Source: Mesomycoplasma ovipneumoniae
GTDB lineage: Bacteria > Bacillota_I > Bacilli_A > Mycoplasmatales > Metamycoplasmataceae
Direction: 5' to 3'
Length of the DNA stretch: 64,000 nt
Assembly: GCF_030012565.1 (NCBI RefSeq)
Contig: NZ_CP124621.1
Location: 744,001-808,000, forward strand
The notes beneath the pieces are model-generated. The model searched no databases. It had not been told where the DNA came from and saw nothing but the letters and a program-made list of their open reading frames with translations. Of the stretch, positions 1 to 11,516 are shown piece by piece (the stretch's first letter is position 1; every line of letters starts with the position of its first letter). A program made the translations under genes and the position numbers.

Positions 1-2
1 TT

Positions 3-1787
3 ATGAAAAGAATATACCCAAAAAAATGGTTTTTAGGAAGTCTTACAGTTTTAATTCCAACGTTTTTTCTCGCAGCTGCATGTGGGCAAAATAACACTGA
101 TAAAAATAAGGAAGATAATAAAAATCCAAAAACAGACCCTATAAAAAACCCTGTTCCTCCAAAAGAAAAACCTGATCCATCAAAAGGTGGAACTAATGTG
201 GAAGGAGATCCTGTTGCTTTTCTTGACACACAAAAAGGCAAAATTGAATCAGACACTTTGAAATTAATCGAAGAAACAAAAAAACAAAAAGAAAATATCG
301 AAAAAACAGAAGAACAAACAAAGCAAATTGAAGAAAAACAAGCAGAAATAAACAAAGAACTTGATAAAATTAAACAAAATCAAGGTTCAACTGATGATCA
401 AAAAAGTGATAAAAGTTCAGAAGAAATCAAGAAAGAAAAAGAAAAACTAGAAATTGAAAAGAAAAAATTAGAAAAACAAAAAAAGGAACAAGATGAAAAA
501 CTACTTAAAGAAAAAGAGCGCCTTTCAAAACTTGAGGAAGAAAAAAGACAAAAAGAACTAGAAAAACAAAAAATAATACTTGAAAAAAATAGACTTCATA
601 CTCAAACAGTCAATGATTTAAATGCTGTTTTAGCAAAAATTCCAAATTCTTTAGAAATAGCTGACCAAGAAAAAAAATCATCAAATAATGTTGCAACTGT
701 GCTTTTTCATTACAAGCAAAAACCTTCAACTTTTCACTATGAAAATTTTGTAAAGAAAATTGATAACTTTGATGATCAAAATTATACAATTACCTTTAGT
801 TTTCCTTTCGAGGTTAAAACTGTTGAAAATAACAACGATATTAGTCAAAGAAGGCTAGAAAATGTTGAACTTTCAGTGTCCAAAAAGGGTTCGGACACAA
901 AAGTCACAAAACAAGTGAACCTTTTTTGAGATTTAGAAAAATCAAAAAAGGTTCAACAAAATGAAGAGCCAGAATTATACCAAAAAGACTTACGACCTGT
1001 TTTTAGCAAAATAAGTCCTTCAATTTTGGCATACGCCTTAGTCAATTCTGATAATGAAGCTGTTTTAAATTCGGTACTTTTTGGCGATTTTAATGCCGCT
1101 TTTAGCGAAGTTTCACTTTCTGTTGGACTTAAAGATGAATTTTTAGGGATAAAATCACTAAATGATGAGGAAAAATTTTCCTTTGATATTATAAGTGCAA
1201 CTCCTGATGATGAAAATGGAACTTTAACACTTAAAGTCAAAAAGACAAAATTTAAAGAGCAAAAAGAACAAATCGGTGATTTTCAAGAATTTACTTTTTC
1301 CAATTTAAAGAAAAATGACAAAAATATAACTGAGTTTGAATTTGAGGTTGACAATAATAAAGTTTGGCCTCAAATAAGAGAAAAAGGAATTTTCAAAAAC
1401 AACAGACAAAATAAAGATGGACTATCAGAGATTCAAAAGGGGCTAATAGTTAAAATAATTTTTGACAGTCTTTATTTTAAAATAAAAAACGCTGATCCTG
1501 AGGTTCTTTTAAAGGAATTTTTAGTCAAAGATCATATTAAAAACAACAACTTTTTGCCTTATCCACAAATTATTTCCCTAGAATGAGATGGTATGATCAG
1601 AAATGATGCCCACAAAAAAATTAGTGTCAAACTAGAAAATAAGAAGTTAATTTATAGTTTTGAACTAAAATATGCAAATCTTTTACCAAATTCAACCTTG
1701 ACTCCTCAAGATCAGACACTCCAGTTTTCAGACTACAAAACCGCTGAAATTAAAGGCGAAATTCCCCTTGATCAATTTTTCATTTAA
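3..1787 (+). CDS. coiled-coil surface lipoprotein, paralogue of 60688-62325
   Basis: A 594-aa predicted lipoprotein, read through two TGA Trp codons. A hydrophobic signal peptide ends in a lipobox (LAAACG), so the mature protein should be lipid-anchored on the outer face of the membrane. After a Pro/Lys-rich linker, residues ~75-200 are almost entirely Glu, Lys and Gln in heptad-like order, a long coiled coil. The C-terminal domain is shared with the lipoprotein at 60688-62325: both carry GLKD-F, a short spacer and then PDDENG followed by alternating hydrophobic residues. Function unknown; surface exposure is inferred from the lipobox. The ATG lies 3 bp into the window, so promoter and ribosome site are not visible. 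Confidence 0.85.
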
Positions 1788-1999
1788 ATAAAATTTTGTA
1801 ATTTTACCAACAAAATTATCCTTTTATTTTAAAGCAACAACTAATAAACTAGATGTTAAAACCCTTTGATTTAGATGATAATTTGTATTCTAGGCACATT
1901 TTTTAATAATTTTGGCAAAAATGTGTGGCCGTCACAATTATAAATTTTGTTGGGAAAAAACCACCGTTGGATTTAGTTGCAAAAAAACCTTAATTTTTT

Positions 2000-2530
2000 G
2001 AGTTTCCCAGTTTGATGGTAAAAATTCGCTTTTTAGTGAATGCAAAAACGCAAAAATACCCGTAAATTCGGGTTTTTTGACGCTAAAATCTTTATTTTTA
2101 TTATTTTGAAACCGACCTTTTGCAAAAAAAAAAAAAAATGCTTGGTCTAAAATAAAATTATGTTATATTAACTCTTGCTAAGAATAAAATAATAAATTTT
2201 GAGATTAGAATTAAGGGGGAATTAGTTATGTTTTTGTTTAATAAGCTCAGATAGTGAGAATTTTCCGTTATATTTTTAAATATGATGGTATGCCTTAAAT
2301 TTAACCGTTTAGAAATCTATAAATTTAGGGCTTTTGGTTATTGTTCTTTCAAAACTTCATATGTTTTTTAGGCTCAATGCAAATAAAAACGAGTTTTCTA
2401 TTTGCATTGAGTTTAAATAGTAGTTGTATTTTTTTATGATTTTGTTAGTGTTTTGAACTAAAAAAGCAGTTTAAAAATTTCATAATTTTGGTTTTTAAGT
2501 TAAAAATTTTAGCTTTTCTAGTTTGCTTTA
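2000..2530 (+). repeat. dispersed repeat, copy A (3' end truncated)
   Basis: One of six related intergenic repeats. It starts with GAGTTTCCCAGTTTGATG, the terminal inverted repeat of the family. Next come a small hairpin with T-run (2058-2079), an A15 tract (2124-2138), a promoter (2142-2169), a Shine-Dalgarno site with micro-ORF MFLFNKLR (2228-2254), and stem-loops near 2265-2290, 2292-2333 and 2371-2412. The right-hand terminal repeat and terminator seen in copies C and D are absent, so this copy is 3'-truncated. It fills most of the 870-bp gap between two convergent genes. I see no gene in 1788-1999. Confidence 0.85.
2124..2169 (+). promoter_or_regulatory. A15 tract plus promoter of repeat copy A
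   Basis: Fifteen A residues (2124-2138) lie three bases before TTGGTC (2142-2147). A 16-bp spacer separates this from TATATT (2164-2169). The arrangement matches copies B-E, where the -10 is a perfect TATAAT. A homopolymer next to a promoter is a typical site of slipped-strand length change in mycoplasmas. Confidence 0.7.
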
Positions 2531-2590
2531 TTTGATTAGTAAGTAGATTTCGTTTTATGGTTGTTAGATTTAAAATTCAGACTTAATAAA

Positions 2591-2620
2591 AAATCTCAAG
2601 CTTTAAAAAACTTGAGATTT
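2591..2620 (-). terminator. terminator of the DUF31 protease gene
   Basis: The inverted repeat AAATCTCAAG/CTTGAGATTT with a 10-nt loop lies about 40 bp past the stop of the minus-strand gene. In minus-strand reading it is followed by a T-run, as expected for an intrinsic terminator. Confidence 0.75.
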
Positions 2621-2659
2621 CCGAGAATTAATTATTTTTTTATTTTAACTTTTTAAGTA

Positions 2660-4318
2660 TTAAGTGCCATCTGGAAATAGTAAAGTTTTGCGAAAATCTT
2701 TAAATTCGCCTTCATTTTCAGATAATTTTTTTAAGTTTTGCCGATATGATTTTTCTTGTTTGGGAAACAGTTTTTTATTTGTACCATCAATTAAGTTGTG
2801 TGCTAGTCCATAAGAGTCAAAATCAGCAATTTGGACAAAAGAAGTATAACCAGCTTTGCCACTAATGTCTAAATTACCTCCTCTGGTTTGAACAGCAGAA
2901 TAAATACCAACAGGTAAGCCATAATCGTTAATGACGAGCGACCCAGATGCTCCATAATACAGTCCACTATTTTCAATAAAGGTTATAAAGCCAAAAGGAG
3001 AATAACTTCTGTTAGGACTGAGGATATCATTCAGTGCTAAACCATTGGTAAAACTATCGTTGGAAATTGCAAAAGACTTGTTAGTTAAGTTTTTTGGATA
3101 ATTTCTCATCAAAAATTGTTGTCCATCAAGACTTGGATAACCTAATAAATAAAGTTTTGTGGTATTAGGAGATAAAATCGCAGATTCGCTAATTCCTAAT
3201 TTTTCTGGCTCAGCAATACCTTTTTGATAAATTGAGGTATAATCATAACTTATATAAGGTACTGCGTTTTTGTCATGATTTGGATACTGTTGTGTCTGAA
3301 ACTTAGCAATATCTTGCTCGATGTCTACAATTGCCTTTTCGATATGCTCTTTGAATAATTGAAGATTTTCCTTGTTTTCATCATTTTTTGAAATGAGCTC
3401 ATCTAATTTTGCTAAATTAACTTTTAGTCCAAAAACAGCAAAATCTTTACCAATTCCATTGTTTATTTTTTGACTACCAGGAGATGTGACCGATGTTTGT
3501 TTTAGTTGCTCATTTGTTTGATTATCAAAAATATTTAAAGCCACAAAGACAGTTTTGGGATTATCAAAAATTCCTTCGATAGGAACCTCACTCCCTCCTC
3601 CTAATTGCTTGTTAATAAAGTAAACGGGAGTATTGTTTGCATCTGGTCTTGAGTTATTATCAATTGCTTGGATGTTAGCTTCTTTTTTTGGCACACCAAT
3701 AATAAAGCTATCTACTTTTTCGCCGTTGTTTGGCTCAGTAAAATATTCAGGGAAAGTGTCTTTATATTTTGAATCTAAAGTGTTAAAAGATCTGGCAAAA
3801 ACGTGAGCGTTTGTAGCAATATACAACATTACTTCCGTCTTGTTTTCATTGTAAGCAGCATCTAATAATCAACCTGTTCCTGTCGGCTCATATTTGACAA
3901 CATCATCAAGATTGTTCTCATCTGTTTTGTCAACGCTATTGAAAGCGATTGCAAAAGTTCTGTTTTTTAGCTTTTCATATGCTTGCGCATCTGTTAGTTT
4001 TGCTAAATTAGATGCTAATTCTTGTTTTTGTTGTTCTCCTAAGCGTTTAGCATTTTCTATTTCTCTTTGTATAAAATTCGGATTGAAATGAGGGACAAAA
4101 TCCTGTTGGCCATTTTGCGGGTTATTTTGTGGTGGAGTAGTTATTGTTTCTTTTGCACTATCTAATGAAGTATTTGGTTTTTGTTCTATCACTTTTTTTG
4201 GTTGTTCTTTTTCATGGCAAGCAACTAGAAAGGCAACTACACTTAATGGTGTAACAATTGAACCGGAAATAATTAAAAATGTTTTCAATTTTCCTATTTC
4301 TTTATTATTTTTTTTCAT
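2660..4318 (-). CDS. DUF31-type serine protease lipoprotein
   Basis: A 552-aa lipoprotein: N-terminal hydrophobic segment with lipobox (FLVAC), a Gln/Asn/Pro-rich linker, then a trypsin-fold domain. The His motif TNAHV is near residue 172 and the nucleophile motif GASGS gives Ser458, as in the mycoplasma DUF31 (PF01732) family, which includes the immunoglobulin proteases (MIP) of M. mycoides. Substrate here is unknown. It is read through one TGA Trp in GTGW. I chose the ATG at 4318 because AAGGTG lies 9 nt upstream; an in-frame GTG at 4330 is less likely. A second member of the family lies at 56766-59363. Confidence 0.85.
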
Positions 4319-4353
4319 AAGTTTGCACACCTTAAAATAAAAGTTTGATTAAA

Positions 4354-4428
4354 TTAGTAGAAAAATTCAGACAACTAGTTTTTTATCTATGCTTTTGATT
4401 ACCCACTTTTGTTAATTTTTTCTACTAA
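4354..4428. repeat. 75-bp miniature inverted-repeat fragment derived from the IS3-family end
   Basis: The first ~70 bp match the left end of the IS3-family element at 20972 (TAGTAGAAAAAT, CAGACAA, then shared sequence). Unlike the IS end, this piece closes with a copy of its own terminal sequence: TTAGTAGAAAAATT at 4354-4367 and AATTTTTTCTACTAA at 4414-4428. It lies between the P102-like stop and the DUF31 start and could fold as a long hairpin in the P102-like transcript. Confidence 0.7.
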
Positions 4429-4444
4429 CTTAGGTGCAAAGATT

Positions 4445-7400
4445 TTATTTTAAATATGCATTAATAAAAGAGCGTTTGATTTCTTCCCGAGCTGCTTTTC
4501 CTAAAGGGCTAGTCAATTGAGAATTATTATAAACAGCAAGCCCTTTAAGAATTATAGAACCATTTGAATTTTGACTTTGAGTTAAATCTGATTCACTTGC
4601 ACTAGGATTAACTGGCATTTTTTCAGGGTTAGGGCCAATTTGAGATCAATCAAGATTGAAAAAATTAGGAAATGGGGTTCACACACCAGTTAAATGGTTT
4701 ACATTATAAATTGTTTTAGCATTTAAACTAACTGAAAATGGCGAATTTAGTTGATTATTTGACGAAGAATAAGCTGTAATTTCAAAAGATCAAGGTGTTT
4801 TAATAATTTCAAGGAGAATATCCTGATCCTGTTCAATTATTGGATTAATTTTTTGGCCAACAAATGGCGAAGAATTTCGAAATTCTTGTGAAAAAAAACG
4901 GCTTTCATCGGTACGATTTGCAATTTCCATTAATGGCCGATATTCAGAATTAGGCGGAAAGCCATCAGAATTTTCCTTTATATCTGACGAAAAAAACCTA
5001 TTTTTTATATTTCAAGAATTAGGACCAAGAACAACAGCTTGTTTTTCTTTTAAAGAAGTTGAAAATGATTCTAATCCTAAATGTAGTGAATTTTGACCTT
5101 GGCGAAAATGATTATTTAACGATTTAAAATTTTCAACTTGTTGAAAATCAAAACCAATAACATATTCGTCAATTTTTGCATCAGTCTGTTTGGTATCTAT
5201 TGAAGAATTGGAATTAATTTCTACTTTACCATCTACAATTTTTCCTTCAATTGGTTTTGATTTTTCAACATATTTAGATCTTCCAACTTTTTGAATGAAA
5301 AGTCCACTACCATTTGAGTCTGAAAGTAAATAATGTCTTTTATAATCGTTAATATTTTTTGGTCTAAAAGCAAAGTAAACAACTCCTGAATTTACTCGTG
5401 AAAATGGGGCGGGATTTGTTTTTGGTGACTCGGTTGAACTAGAAGTATTCTCGGTTTTTGGCGAATTATCCATGAATTTAAAGGATTTTTTTATTTCAAG
5501 GCCATTGTGGGTTAGCTTATTTTCGATAGAATTACTATCCTGAAAATGAATGTCATTATCAGATAAGTCTTGAATTTTTAGCGATTCAGTTGGTGAAGTT
5601 TGTGAAAAACTAGCTTTTCCGTCAAGGAAAAAGGTTGGATAAAATTTGGAAGCAACATCAAAAGCGCTTTGTTGTGAACTTAAAACATTATTAATCTGGA
5701 TTTTTGAAGAGGCTAATTTTTCGTTGTTTTTAGTAGAAACCAGTGAAAATTCAATAACAAAATTATCACTTTGTTTTTCAAAATTTATTTCTGGTTTGAC
5801 ATCAAGTGAAATAAAATTATGCTGTAAATTTAAGGCTTTTCAGATAGATTTTCCTAAAGTTAATTGTTCATTTTTACTTTTGCCTTCAGCTGAATCTGAA
5901 AAAGTTTGGGCTTGAATTGCTTGGGATTTTGAACTTTCTGAAATTTCTATTAACTCATTTTTATACTGTTCAAGCGAATCTTTGGTTGGATTTTTACCAA
6001 AATCAAGCAAATAAAGCTGACTAACTAATTTTTCATCAGGATTTTTAGTGTCAATTCGACTAGATGATTCCTTAATTTCATTAAATATTTGAACCAATTT
6101 ATCCGAACTAAGCGCCGGAGTATTTGAAGCTTTTGGCAAAGAAAAATCTTGTAATTTAGCTTGAGGTAAATTCTTTGCAAAAATACGCGAAAATACGTTC
6201 AAATCAGGTTTGATGTCAGTGTCAAATTTAAAATCTAAAACTTTTATAAATTTTTGTGGGTCTCTTTTTGTTAAAGTTCCACTTAAGCTTAAACGAACTT
6301 TTCCGTCTTTAATTAAATTTAGGCGATCTTGTTCACTGATTTCAGACAAATCTTTAAGAACAATATCTATATTTACGAAATAATTTTTTAATTTATTAGT
6401 ATTTAGACTAAATTCATTGCTAGTGTAATTAAATAATTCTGAAAACTTTTTTGGCGGTGAGCTGTCTGTTTCATCTTGAGTTGAATACAAATATGATCCA
6501 AGTGACAAATTTTTGCTAACAAGATTTTGCTGGATTTGAGGTTTTAGTTTTATTTCAGGAATTAACTCATCATTTAGTCAAGATTTTATTTCTGATTCAA
6601 TTTCTTGATCGTTAGCAATTCCTTTTATTTCCAGCTGAATTGGAGTTTTTTTATCACCATCAATTAAGTCAAAATTAAGGTAATTTTTGCCAGCTTCAGA
6701 AAAAAAACTAAGATTATTGTCAACAATTGTTGGTTCAAGAGTCAAACCTTTGCGAATAAAGGACGGATTTCCTAAACTATTTATGAAATTATAGCTTCCT
6801 TTGAGTGCTAAAAGTGCTTTTTCAAAAGCAATAAATTTTTGGTTTTCTGTGGCTTGAGCAACACTAAAACTAGCTTGAATTTTAGATTTAAATTCAGCAA
6901 AACTAATTAAATTTTTTGAATCTATATTAATTGATGACTTTTTTTCATTAATTTCAAATTTTGAAAAATCATCAACAACTTTGTTTTCGTCAGCAAAATT
7001 TTTGATATCAATTGCTTTTGAAAAAATTTGATTGTCATTTTTTGACTTTAAAAATAAGACAATATTTTTTATCGAATTCCCACTAACTTGTGCATTTATC
7101 AAATCATAAGTAATTTGATATTCATTTTCATATAATTTATTAAGGTCTATTAATGATAAAAGGTCAAAATTATAAATTTTGCTTTTTGCCAAATTTAATG
7201 CGGTAAATGCGGTTAAATTTTTAAAATCATCCTTAACAGTCAAATTATCAAACAAACCAGCTAGTCCATTTTTAAAAGGATTTTGTTCTTGATCTAAACT
7301 CAATGTTTGAATCTCTTCATTTAATTTTTGATAGTAAGAACGATTATAAGAATAAATTCCTAAGGGAATTGAAACGGCAAGCCCGCTAGCTAATGCTAAA

Positions 7401-7468
7401 GATGAAATTCCGATAACTATATTTGATGTTTTACTTGAAAAATGCTTAAAATTGAAGAACTTTTTCAT
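4445..7468 (-). CDS. P102-like adhesin paralogue
   Basis: A 1007-aa membrane-anchored protein continuous through several TGA Trp codons. Residues ~12-40 form a signal anchor. The rest is Ser/Asn/Lys/Phe-rich with no cysteine-based lipobox. It lies directly behind the P97-like gene in the same order as the p97-p102 operon of M. hyopneumoniae, and its repeated short motifs (about NL..F..A, SLSGTL) fit the P97/P102 paralogue family. The P102 assignment rests mainly on context and layout. Start is the ATG at 7468 because GAGG lies 7 nt upstream, only 10 bp past the P97-like stop; an overlapping GTG at 7474 is inside that ribosome site. Family members bind host matrix proteins and are cut by surface proteases; not shown here. 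Confidence 0.75.
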
Positions 7469-7478
7469 TTTCACCTCG

Positions 7479-10400
7479 TTAGTTTTTTTGTTGATCTGAA
7501 CTGGATGGCTGTGAATTATTTGATTTTTTTACTGAAATTTTTAAACTGCGTGAGACTAAAACTTCGGCTGGATTTGTATTATTTTGGGCAGAATTAAGAA
7601 TAGAAACTGTTAGTAAAAAATTTATTGTATCTGTTTTTATTGAATTTTCAAAGCTAGGAAATATATCAAATCTTAGTTGGTCATTTCCTAATGGTTTTGA
7701 AAAATATTCTTTAGTTTTTTTGAAATTATTAAGATTGGTTTCTAATGATGAAGCTTGTGAAGTTTGACCATTTTGCTGCTCAGTTGTGCTAGTTTGGGGT
7801 TCAGAAATCTTTTTAAATGTTTCTTCATTTACTTCAAAATTCAATAATTCAGAAGGAATTGAGTCTGCTAGTGAATTAAGTTTTTCTTGATTTGAAACTT
7901 TTGGATCAATTTTTTCAGAAGATAAATTAATTAAAATTTTTCTAACGGGTGTTTGAAGGGAAAATTTGTTAGTATTTTCATCCCCAATATTGTAATAAAA
8001 ATTTAGTGTTAAATATTCATAATTTTCACTATTTGTTAAATTTTGCGCAGCTTCTCCGGGCTGTTGAGGCTGTTCAGCCTGTACAGTTTGTTCAGACCCT
8101 TCTGTCCCTTCGGTCGGTTCAGTCTGTTGTTCACCTTCTTGTTCAGGTTTAGGTTCCTCTGTTATTTTTTTAATTTCTTGATTAAGAGTTTGCTTTGAAA
8201 TTTCGTTACCTTTTTTAAAAACTATTTCATAATTTAAATTTGAATCTATTTTTTCTCATGCCAAAAAATTACTCAACTGGGCTGATTTTAAATAAAAAGC
8301 TAATAAAACATCAGCAAGAGTAAAAAATTTAGCACTTTGTTTGTAGTTTTCCTTTATTTGATTAAGATCAAAATTAGTGTTAGATTCCTTAAAAATTTCC
8401 TGATCTTTCAATGCGGCTAAAACTTCTGAAGTTGATTTTTCTTTCAAATCACCAATTTGAGTTTTTATCGTTTGGGGTAGAAATAATGTTGAAAAAAAGC
8501 CCTGATTAAAAACATCTTCAAAATGATTATTAAAGCTTAAAACATGAATATTTGTGTTATTAAGGTTAATTTTTGCTGCTTTTTTAAAGATATCTTCCTG
8601 CAAATCATCATCAAAAGTCTGTAAAGAAGAACGGTTTTGATTAAGAAGTCCAAAATATTTAGCTAATTCAAAAAATATTTTAGCAATTTTATTGGGTTCT
8701 TGCTGAATATAGTTTGCAAAAAAAGCTGCTACATCAGATGGATTTTGAAAAAAAGTATTTGAAACTAAAGAACTAACTGCTAAATTTTGAGATGAATTTG
8801 CGGAATTTATACTAGTTGTTGTTTCAAACTTTTTAAAACGGGAAATATCATCTAAGCTAGGAATCAAGGTTTTACCTGATCAAGATCTAACTTTTGCCTC
8901 AAAATTATCAAAATTATAATTATAAGATGAAGGCAAACTCAATTTATCGGCTAAGGTTTTATAATCCTGTTTTAGTAATAAATTGTCTAATTCTTCTTTA
9001 TTTAACGGCACTTTTGCAAAAACAGGTTCGCCAAAAGTTGAAATAAATTGCGCTAAATTGGCACTTTTATTGTCAAAAAGTGGATTTTGTTGATAAATTA
9101 TCCCTTTTTGTGTTCCAGGAATAGAAAAATTACCAAAAGCATTTCCAGAAGAAGCATTAGAATTTATAGGCAAACCAAAGCCATCAATTCTTAAAATTAA
9201 CTGCTTTTCATTGATAATTTCGTTTGAATTATTATCAAAAAAAGACTCATTTAGGACAATTTTATATGGTAATTCGATAACGTATTTTCCGTTGTCATTT
9301 ATTAGTTTTGCATTTGGTGTGTCAAAAATAAAATCAATACCTTGCTTATCTGATGGGATTAACTTATTAAAATTACCAAAATCTAAAGATAAATCTTCAG
9401 CTAACAATGGGTTTATCAAGTCTTTAATGCTTGAATTTTTTAAATAAGGGTTGGATTCAAATTTTATTTTTGCAAAAAAATCAAAAGGATTTTGCTTGCT
9501 TATGAGAAGTTTATTATCTTTTTCCTCTGTATTATAAATTAACGGTTTTAATTTGAGATTTGCAAAAAAATCATTAACATCCAAAAATATTGATTTTTTA
9601 TCTTTGGATTCAAGGTTTATATTGATAATTTTATTTCCATTATTTTCAAAATTATCGCCTAATTGATCAAGAGCCGATTGAGTCAAACTAGCCTGCAAAA
9701 ACATTGTTGCAATATTGTTTTGAACACTAACAAATTGGTTGGTTGCCGCATCTTTTGCAAAATTTATATCGAAAATTTGGGCATTTGTTTCAGGAATTAA
9801 ATTTTCTTTTGAGTTTTTAACAGAAGAAATTAAATCAGTAAGTTTTGGGAAAATTTGCCCTAAATTTTTTTCAACTTCAGAAGAATCTTGACTAGAATTA
9901 ATTTTAGCGGCAAAATCTGAAGCTCGGTATAAATTATTTTGCACTAAATTCGAATTTTCCTCAGAAAAATTCGATATTGTCGTATTAAAATTTGAGACTG
10001 CATCTTCTATTTTTTTTGTAATTTTTTGCAGTGCAAAGTTAAAATCTGCTTTTAGAAACTTTCTTGAGTCATAAAAAGAAACAGGATATAAAACAAAATC
10101 TGACTGCGCAAAATTTTGGTCAGTTATTTTTTGTCTTGCTCTAAATTTAATAATAAAATTTTGATTTAAATCATCAAAATTTAAATCAACAAAGTCAAAA
10201 ACTGGCGAGTTAGTTTTTTCATTTTGCTGTTCAAATTTAACAAGTTGTTTTGAATCTTCACTAAAATAATAAGGAACCAAGTACTCATCAAGTTTAATTG
10301 TGTTTTTAAGAGCATTTCCGTCAAATAATAAACTTTTGATTGCAGAAAAATCGCTATTTTTGCTTATTTTTTCAGGATTAAATGCAACATATTTTACTTT

Positions 10401-10568
10401 TTTTACAAATTGTTGAACTTCTTCGCGCGGATGTTTTCCGTTATATTTAAATGTAAAACTAATTCCAACTGTTATTCCAACAAAAGCTAACGCCGAGAAA
10501 AATGATGACAAAATTAATACTTTTCTTTTATTTTTTTTAATTTTGGCTGCTAAACTTGATGAATTCAT
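7479..10568 (-). CDS. P97-like cilium adhesin homologue without R1/R2 repeats
   Basis: A 1029-aa protein, continuous through TGA codons at ~8879 and ~8258. It resembles M. hyopneumoniae P97 along its length: N-terminal anchor (residues ~17-40), HPREEVQQFVKKV near residue 46, FNFALQKITKKIE, FAKDAATNQFVSVQN, and the region around FFSTLFLPQTIKTQ near residue 680. In P97 the C-terminal third carries the cilium-binding R1 AAKP(V/E) repeats and the R2 repeats. Here those places hold non-repetitive Glu/Gln/Pro/Thr-rich stretches (residues ~790-835 and ~915-935). Start is ATG 10568 with AGGAG 6 nt upstream; a TTG at 10574 is the alternative. First gene of an operon with the P102-like gene. Confidence 0.85.
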
Positions 10569-10599
10569 AGTCAACTCCTAAATTTTAATAAAATAATAA

Positions 10600-10605
10600 A
10601 TTATA
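10600..10605 (-). promoter_or_regulatory. -10 box of the P97-like operon
   Basis: Minus-strand reading gives TATGCTATAATTT, an extended -10 (TGC before TATAAT), 32 bp upstream of the ATG. The same 13-mer precedes pheS at 10754-10766 on the other strand. Confidence 0.65.
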
Positions 10606-10632
10606 GCATATTTTGGCTTTTTGGCATAGAAC

Positions 10633-10658
10633 TGCTATTATGTTTAAAAATAATAGCA
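10633..10658. promoter_or_regulatory. inverted repeat between divergent promoters
   Basis: TGCTATTAT (10633-10641) and ATAATAGCA (10650-10658) are perfect inverted repeats, 8 nt apart, upstream of the P97-like -10. A second pair, TTAGCAA and TTGCTAA, lies near 10691-10714. They could be operators or transcript hairpins; no regulator is identified. Confidence 0.4.
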
Positions 10659-10757
10659 AATTGATTTTTAAAACATAAAATAAGAAAATTAGCAACTTTT
10701 TTGTTTTATTTGCTAAAAAAGTAAATAAAATTTTGCTTTTGTTTAAGTAAGTTATGC

Positions 10758-10763
10758 TATAAT
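10758..10763 (+). promoter_or_regulatory. -10 box of pheST
   Basis: TATAAT in the extended context TATGCTATAATTT, 64 bp before the pheS ATG. It faces away from the P97-like promoter. Confidence 0.65.
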
Positions 10764-10826
10764 TTTACCTTATTTAATTTAAATCTCTTTCTATTTTAAT
10801 ATTTTAAAACATAAAATTCTTAGATC

Positions 10827-11507
10827 ATGCCAAACTCACTTAATTTAATATCACTTTTAACTAAAAGAATTACTGATTTTTTATCTATCTACGGTTTTGA
10901 ACACATTAAATCTGATGAACTGACAACTTTTGAGAAAAATTTTGTAAGGCTAAATATTGACAAATCTCACCCTGCTTTTGACCCAACTCAAAGTCTTGTT
11001 TTTGACAACGAAAATTTACTGGCCACTCATAAAACTGGTGTTTCAATTGAAGCAATAGCAAAATATCCTAATCAAGAACGGGCTTTTTTTTCTTTTGGAA
11101 AAGTTTTCCGAAACGACGAAGAAGACGCAACTCATTCTCATCAGTTTAATCAATTAGATTTAGTTGCAACCGGAAAATACACTGTCTCACATCTTAAAGG
11201 ATTGCTTAGTGATTTGCTTGAATTTGTCTTTGAAACAAAACTAGAAACCCGTTTTCGCCCATCATATTTCCCATTTACGCAACCCTCTTTTGAAGTAGAT
11301 ATTTTTTATCAAGGGCGTTGAATTGAGGTTTTAGGATGTGGACTTTTGCACCCAAAAGTTATGAAAAATGCCGGATTTACTGATAAAAATATTTACGGAA
11401 TTGCCGCTGGAATTGGGATTGAAAGACTAGCTGCTATTAAATTCGGGATTAGTGATATTCGTGAATTTTATAAAAATGATTTACGTTTTTTAAAACAATT
11501 TTGATAG
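10827..11507 (+). CDS. pheS: phenylalanyl-tRNA synthetase alpha subunit, short form
   Basis: A 226-aa class II synthetase catalytic subunit, which with PheT charges tRNA-Phe in the cytoplasm. Visible motifs are KSHPAFD near the start, the motif 2 region FGKVFRNDEEDATHSHQF, and the motif 3 region GIAAGIGIERLA. The usual N-terminal coiled-coil arm (~90 residues, tRNA contact) is missing: the protein begins just before the conserved HPA segment, and an in-frame TAG lies 6 bp upstream of the ATG, so no longer form is possible in this frame. No clear Shine-Dalgarno is seen. It is followed 9 bp later by pheT. Confidence 0.9.
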
Positions 11508-11516
11508 GTAAAAAAA

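Noticed and set aside
953..1240. Minus-strand open frame inside the first lipoprotein gene
   Set aside because: It lies opposite a well-supported lipoprotein frame and has no ribosome site or family motif. The same holds for many short frames opposite ecfA, dnaX, pyrG and eno.
2000..2530. CRISPR-like array
   Set aside because: The repeat copies are single, dispersed and several hundred bp long; there is no short repeat-spacer array and no cas gene in the window.
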